From Streptomyces formicae (GTDB taxonomy: Bacteria > Actinomycetota > Actinomycetes > Streptomycetales > Streptomycetaceae), in contig NZ_CP071872.1 in assembly GCF_022647665.1 (NCBI RefSeq), positions 4,464,001 to 4,528,000 of the forward strand: a stretch of DNA of 64,000 nucleotides, read 5' to 3'. The translations under genes were made by a program, and so were the position numbers. This document shows, in pieces, positions 60,214 to 64,000 of the stretch; within the stretch, counting starts at the first letter, position 1; each line of letters opens with the position of its first letter. The notes beneath the pieces are model-generated. The model saw only the letters and a list, made by a program, of their open reading frames with translations. It was not told the DNA's origin and did not search any database.

Positions 60214-60232
60214 CAAGGTAAGGCTTACCTTA
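60214..60232. promoter_or_regulatory. Iron box between formyltransferase and monooxygenase genes
   Basis: CAAGGTAAGGCTTACCTTA has a perfect 17-bp palindromic core (AAGGTAAG-G-CTTACCTT). It sits 21 bp before the formyltransferase start and 36 bp before the monooxygenase start. Confidence 0.88.
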
Positions 60233-60268
60233 TCTAACATGAGCCTGCTTAGGGGAGGCGATGACGCG

Positions 60269-61588
60269 GTGACGACACTGCAGAGCGGGCCGGACTCCAT
60301 CTACGACGTTGTGGGCATCGGCTTCGGCCCATCGAACCTGGCACTGGCGATCGCGCTCCACGAGCGCACCGCGCGGTCGCTCGGCCGGGACGAGGTCCGC
60401 GCCGGATTCCTCGAGAGACAACCGCGGTTCGGCTGGCACCGCGGCATGCTCATCGACGACGCCACCATGCAGGTGTCCTTCCTCAAGGACCTGGTGACCA
60501 TGCGCGACCCGACCAGCGACTTCAGCTTCCTGTGCTACCTGCGTGAGCGCGGACGGCTGGTGGACTTCCTCAACCAGAAGACGCTCTTCCCGCTGCGCAT
60601 CGAGTTCCACGACTACTTCGAGTGGGCGGCCGCGCGCGTCGCGCACCTCGTCGAGTACTCCGCCGAGGTCGTCTCCGTACGGCCCGTCACCGAGGAGGGC
60701 GAGGTCCGCTGGTTCGACGTCACGAGCCGCGACCCCGCCGCCCCGGAGCGGCTGACCGTCCGCCGCACCCGCAGCATCTGCGTGGCCACCGGACTGGAGC
60801 CGCACCTGCCGCCCGACGCGGTCCGCTCCGAACGCGTCCTGCACAACAGCGAGTTGCTGCCCCGTGTCGGTGAACTGCTGCGCTCCGGCACACCGATACG
60901 CCGCGCCGTCGTGCTCGGTGCGGGCCAGAGCGCCGCGGAGGCGGTCGACTACCTCCACCGCAGCTTCCCCGACGCCGAGGTCTGCTCCGTCTTCGCCAAG
61001 TACGGCTACACACCGGCCGACGACAGCCCGTTCGCCAACCGGATCTTCGACCCGGAGGCCGTCGACCTCTACTACGGCGCGCCGCGCGAGGTGAAGCAGT
61101 CGCTGTTCGACTACCACCGCTCCACCAACTACTCCGTCGTCGACATGGACCTGATCGAGGCCCTGTCCCGGACGATGTACCAGGAGAAGGTCCAGGGCCG
61201 CCAGCGGCTGCGGATGATGAACGTCTCCCGCCTGCGCGAGGTCGGGACGCGCGGGGACGAGGTCAGGGTGACGGTGGAGTTCCTGCCGACCGGTGAACGC
61301 GAGGAGCTCGCCGCCGATCTCCTCGTGTACGCGACCGGCTACCAGCCCCAGGGCATCGGCGACAACCTCGGCGAGGTCGGCAAACTCTGCCTCCGCGACG
61401 AGGAGGACGCCCTCCGCGTCGGCCGCGACCACCGCGTGGCGACGAGCCCGAACGTCTCCGCGGACATCTACCTCCAGGGCGGCACCGAACACACCCACGG
61501 CCTCACGTCGACCCTGCTGTCCACGACCGCGGTGCGGGCCGGCGAGATCAGCTCCTCCCTCCTGGCCCGCCGCCCCGCCACCACGTGA
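60269..61588 (+). CDS. L-ornithine N5-monooxygenase (439 aa)
   Basis: An FAD- and NADPH-dependent N-hydroxylase (SidA/PvdA/CchB family) that makes N5-hydroxyornithine for the NRPS. The FAD site is VVGIGFGPSNLALAIALHER, the NADPH site VVLGAGQSAAEAVDYLHRSF, the substrate-binding segment MQVSFLKDLVTMRDPTSDFS and the C-terminal YATGYQ motif, all intact. GTG at 60269 follows AGGGGAGG and gives the usual N-terminus; an in-frame ATG at 60239 lies seven bases from the iron box with no ribosome site and is less likely. It is the second modifying enzyme of the pathway together with the formyltransferase. Confidence 0.94.
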   Translation: MTTLQSGPDSIYDVVGIGFGPSNLALAIALHERTARSLGRDEVRAGFLERQPRFGWHRGMLIDDATMQVSFLKDLVTMRDPTSDFSFLCYLRERGRLVDFLNQKTLFPLRIEFHDYFEWAAARVAHLVEYSAEVVSVRPVTEEGEVRWFDVTSRDPAAPERLTVRRTRSICVATGLEPHLPPDAVRSERVLHNSELLPRVGELLRSGTPIRRAVVLGAGQSAAEAVDYLHRSFPDAEVCSVFAKYGYTPADDSPFANRIFDPEAVDLYYGAPREVKQSLFDYHRSTNYSVVDMDLIEALSRTMYQEKVQGRQRLRMMNVSRLREVGTRGDEVRVTVEFLPTGEREELAADLLVYATGYQPQGIGDNLGEVGKLCLRDEEDALRVGRDHRVATSPNVSADIYLQGGTEHTHGLTSTLLSTTAVRAGEISSSLLARRPATT

Positions 61589-61596
61589 CCGGCCCC

Positions 61597-61644
61597 GCCC
61601 GGGGCGCGCACGGCCTGCGTCATCCGGCTTTGCGCGCCCGGGCG
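61597..61644. terminator. Imperfect hairpin between convergent monooxygenase and alpha-glucosidase genes
   Basis: GCCCGGGGCGCGCA (61597-61610) pairs with TGCGCGCCCGGGC (61631-61643) with one bulge. It lies in the 102-bp convergent gap and is a plausible bidirectional terminator. Confidence 0.5.
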
Positions 61645-61690
61645 GCCATCACGATCGGGGTGGGGGCGCCCTGCTCGGCGAACCGGTCGG

Positions 61691-63298
61691 TCAGGCGGTG
61701 CGGAGCCAGGCCGTCGTGTCCGGTGGCAGGAGGCCGCGGTCGAGGGGGGAGCTGGTGAGGAGCGGCCCGGTGTGGTCGGGGAGCTCGGCCGCGGTGTCCG
61801 AGAGGTTGACGACGCAGGCGAAGCCGGGGCCGCGGGAGAAGGCGAGCACACCGTCGGCGGCGGGGAGCCAGGCCATCGGACCGTCGCCGAGGGCCGGTTC
61901 GGCGCGGCGGATGCGCAGCGCCGTGCGGTAGAGCTCCAGCATGGAGTCAGGGTCGCCGGTCTCGGCGGCCACGGTGTGGTCCTTCCACGCGGGCGGCTGC
62001 GGCAGCCACGGCTCGGTGTCGGTGCTCTCCGGGCTGAAGCCGAACGGTGTCTCGTCACCGTCCCACGGCAGGGGTACGCGGCAGCCGTCGCGGCCGGGGT
62101 CGGTCCCGCCGGACTGCTGCACGGCGGGGTCCTGGCGCAGGTGGAGCGGAATGTCCTCGACCTCCCACAGGCCGAGCTCCTCGCCCTGGTACACGTAGAC
62201 GCTGCCCGGCAGGGCGAAGCTGAGCAGAGCCGCGGCGCGGGCGCGGTGGGTGCCGAGGTCGAGGTCGACGGGGACGGGCTGGTGCCGCTCGGTGAACGAG
62301 GTGTCGGCACGGCCGTAGCGGGTGACGACGCGGGTGGCGTCGTGGCTGCCGAGGACCCAAGTGGCGGGGGCGCCGACGGGGGCGTGCTGGGCGAGTGTCT
62401 CGTCGATCACGCCACGCAGTGCGGCTGCGTCCCACGGGGCCTGCATGAAGGGGAAGTTGAAGCCGGTGTGCAGCTCGTCCGCCCGCAGGTAGCGGGGCAG
62501 GGACGCGGGCGGGACCCACAGTTCGCCCACGAAGGCCCGCTCGCCCTCGTAGGAGTCGGCGATCCGCCGCCAGGAGCGGTAGATCTCGTGGACCTCGGGC
62601 CGGTCCGCGTCCGGCGCCGGTGCCCCCTTGGGCAGGGTCGCCTTGTCGGGCAGCCCTTCCTGCTTGACCAGCAGTGAGGCCACGTCGATGCGGAAGCCGT
62701 CGACCCCGCGGTCGAGCCAGAACCGCAGGACGGACTCGAACTCCTCGCGCACCTCGGGGCGATCCCAGTTCCAGTCGGGCTGCTCGGGAGCAAACATGTG
62801 CAGATACCACTCGCCGTCGTCGGCCCTCGTCCACGCCGGGCCGCCGAAGCACGACCGCCAGTCGTTCGGCGGCAGTTCGCCGTTCTCGCCCTTGCCGGGG
62901 CGGAAGTGGAAGAGCTCCCGCACCGGCGAGCCGAGGCCGGCGAGCAGCGCCGCCCGGAACCAAGGGTGCTGGTCGGAGCAGTGGTTGGGCACCATGTCGA
63001 CGATGATCCGCAGCCCCAGCTCATGGGCTTCGGCGATCAGCGCCTCGGCCTCTTCGCGGGTGCCGAAGAGCGGGTCGATGTCCCGGTAGTCGGCGACGTC
63101 GTATCCGGCGTCGGCCATCGGCGAGACGTACCACGGGGAGATCCACACGGCGTCCACGCCCAGGTCCCGCAGGTGCGGCAGGCGGGCGCGGATGCCGGCG
63201 ATGTCACCGATGCCGTCGCCGTTCCCGTCGGCGTAACTGCGCGGGTAGATCTGGTAGATGGCGGCGCTGCGCCACCACTCGCGGTGGTTGTCGGACAT
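61691..63298 (-). CDS. GH13 alpha-glucosidase (oligo-1,6-glucosidase type, 535 aa)
   Basis: The N-terminus WWRSAAIYQIYPRSYADGNG and GDIAGIRARLPHLRDLGVDA are typical of GH13 alpha-glucosidases. The catalytic Asp is in RGVDGFRIDVASLLVKQEGL, the acid/base Glu in AFVGELWVPPASLPRYL and the third acid in VLGSHDATRVVTRYGR; the usual Asn-His-Asp is Ser-His-Asp, as in AglA-like enzymes. It should hydrolyse maltose or related alpha-glucosides in the cytoplasm; no signal peptide is visible. It lies just downstream of a ROK-family protein gene on the same strand, a typical regulator-plus-hydrolase set, and is separate from the siderophore genes. Confidence 0.92.
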   Translation of the reverse strand: MSDNHREWWRSAAIYQIYPRSYADGNGDGIGDIAGIRARLPHLRDLGVDAVWISPWYVSPMADAGYDVADYRDIDPLFGTREEAEALIAEAHELGLRIIVDMVPNHCSDQHPWFRAALLAGLGSPVRELFHFRPGKGENGELPPNDWRSCFGGPAWTRADDGEWYLHMFAPEQPDWNWDRPEVREEFESVLRFWLDRGVDGFRIDVASLLVKQEGLPDKATLPKGAPAPDADRPEVHEIYRSWRRIADSYEGERAFVGELWVPPASLPRYLRADELHTGFNFPFMQAPWDAAALRGVIDETLAQHAPVGAPATWVLGSHDATRVVTRYGRADTSFTERHQPVPVDLDLGTHRARAAALLSFALPGSVYVYQGEELGLWEVEDIPLHLRQDPAVQQSGGTDPGRDGCRVPLPWDGDETPFGFSPESTDTEPWLPQPPAWKDHTVAAETGDPDSMLELYRTALRIRRAEPALGDGPMAWLPAADGVLAFSRGPGFACVVNLSDTAAELPDHTGPLLTSSPLDRGLLPPDTTAWLRTA

Positions 63299-63360
63299 GC
63301 GTGAGCCTCGGTTCCGTCGGGGGCGGTGAGCCCGGGTGCGGTGTGTCGTTCAGGGGCTGA

Positions 63361-64000
63361 TCAGGCCGTGGGTGCCGCGCCGGCGGGCTGAAGGGCGCCG
63401 ACGAAGATGTCCTGCAACGCGACGGCGGCGGCGCCGCGGGCCCATGCCTCGTCGGGCAGCGGACGCGTGACGAGCTCGAAGTCGTCGGCCGGCAGCAGGG
63501 TCCGGGCGGCGAATGTCTCGCGCAGGCTGTTCATGAACAGGTCGGACGCGACGAGCCCTTCGCCCGAGATGACGATCCGCTCGGGGTTGACGAGGTTGGC
63601 CAGCGCCGCGATGCCGGAGCCCAGGGCGACGCCTGCCCGCATGAACGCCAGGAACGCGGCCGCGTCTCCCGCGCGGGCCAGCTCCACGGCGGCGGCGATG
63701 TCGAGGACGTCCGGCCCACCCGTCTCCGCGATCGCGGCGAGGATCGCCGGGTCGGAGGCGATCGTCTCCACGCAGCCGCGGTTGCCGCACCGGCAAAGTC
63801 GCCCGCCGGGCTCGACCATGACGTGACCCACTTCCCCGGCCGCGCCGCGGGCGCCGCGTATGAGCTTCCCGTCGAGGACGAGCGCGCCGCCCACGCCGGC
63901 CCCGAGCGTCACCACGGCGAACCAGGGCACGTCCACGCCGACGCCGAACCACTGCTCCGTGACGGCGAGCGCGTTGACGTCGTTCTCGATGACGGTGCGC
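63361..64000 (-). CDS. ROK-family protein, C-terminal part (partial)
   Basis: The start lies beyond the window. The visible C-terminal 212 residues contain VIENDVNALAVTEQWFG, WFAVVTLGAGVGGALVLDGK (phosphate-binding loop), GAAGEVGHVMVEPGGRLCRC and the zinc motif CRCGNRGCVET that defines ROK repressors and sugar kinases. ROK proteins next to a GH13 alpha-glucosidase in Streptomyces are usually transcriptional repressors, in which case an HTH would lie upstream of the edge; a glucokinase-like enzyme cannot be excluded. The gap to the glucosidase start is 62 bp. Confidence 0.85.
   Translation of the reverse strand, partial: RTVIENDVNALAVTEQWFGVGVDVPWFAVVTLGAGVGGALVLDGKLIRGARGAAGEVGHVMVEPGGRLCRCGNRGCVETIASDPAILAAIAETGGPDVLDIAAAVELARAGDAAAFLAFMRAGVALGSGIAALANLVNPERIVISGEGLVASDLFMNSLRETFAARTLLPADDFELVTRPLPDEAWARGAAAVALQDIFVGALQPAGAAPTA

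Overview
The window is high-GC actinobacterial DNA and almost certainly comes from a Streptomyces chromosome. The evidence is the strong third-position G/C bias, many GTG/TTG starts with AGGAGG-like sites, DmdR-type iron boxes, a DasR-like chitinase promoter and typical Streptomyces protein families. No rRNA, tRNA, CRISPR array or insertion sequence is evident. All assignments come from reading the sequence; no database search was run.

Layout. (1) 1-5076: the edge of a phage-tail-like (contractile injection system type) locus, with a LysM-like tail end, a possible 42-aa coupled ORF, a 726-aa tail/beta-helix protein, a DUF6519-type protein and an N-acetylmuramoyl-L-alanine amidase. (2) 5238-9306: alcohol dehydrogenase, MarR regulator (frameshifted), SDR oxidoreductase and LacI regulator (frameshifted). 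(3) 9779-14414: a small sugar-modification island with an XRE/TPR regulator, an 80-aa protein, an NAD-dependent epimerase, a GT2 glycosyltransferase and a left-handed beta-helix protein. (4) 14786-21890: a glycan-uptake operon (lipoprotein, two permeases, GH65 enzyme) divergent from a secreted CBM13 protein. The same 13-bp operator lies in front of both transcription units and in front of the distant lacI gene. (5) 22201-25646: a second DnaK-GrpE pair, then DUF190 and CrcB. (6) 26030-27874: secreted GH18 chitinase.

(7) 27957-61588: an iron-controlled hydroxamate siderophore region. It holds a five-module NRPS of about 6,366 aa, MbtH, ornithine N5-monooxygenase, formyltransferase, a FecCD-type importer with ATPase and binding lipoprotein, a heterodimeric ABC exporter, an amidohydrolase and a tandem-HTH protein. 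Four iron boxes (29567, 30455, 55913, 60214) mark its promoters. NRPS order is C-fragment/A-MT-T, C-A(Ser)-T, C-A(hydroxyornithine)-MT-T, C-A-T, C-A-T-E, with no thioesterase. The gene set resembles coelichelin clusters, and the module order fits what I recall of the scabichelin/turgichelin type. A DUF2975/XRE pair sits inside this region. (8) 61691-64000: GH13 alpha-glucosidase and the C-terminal part of a ROK-family protein.

Five genes (marR, lacI, amidohydrolase, one siderophore permease, formyltransferase) are each broken by a single-base indel, most of them in short G/C runs. This looks more like sequencing error than gene decay.
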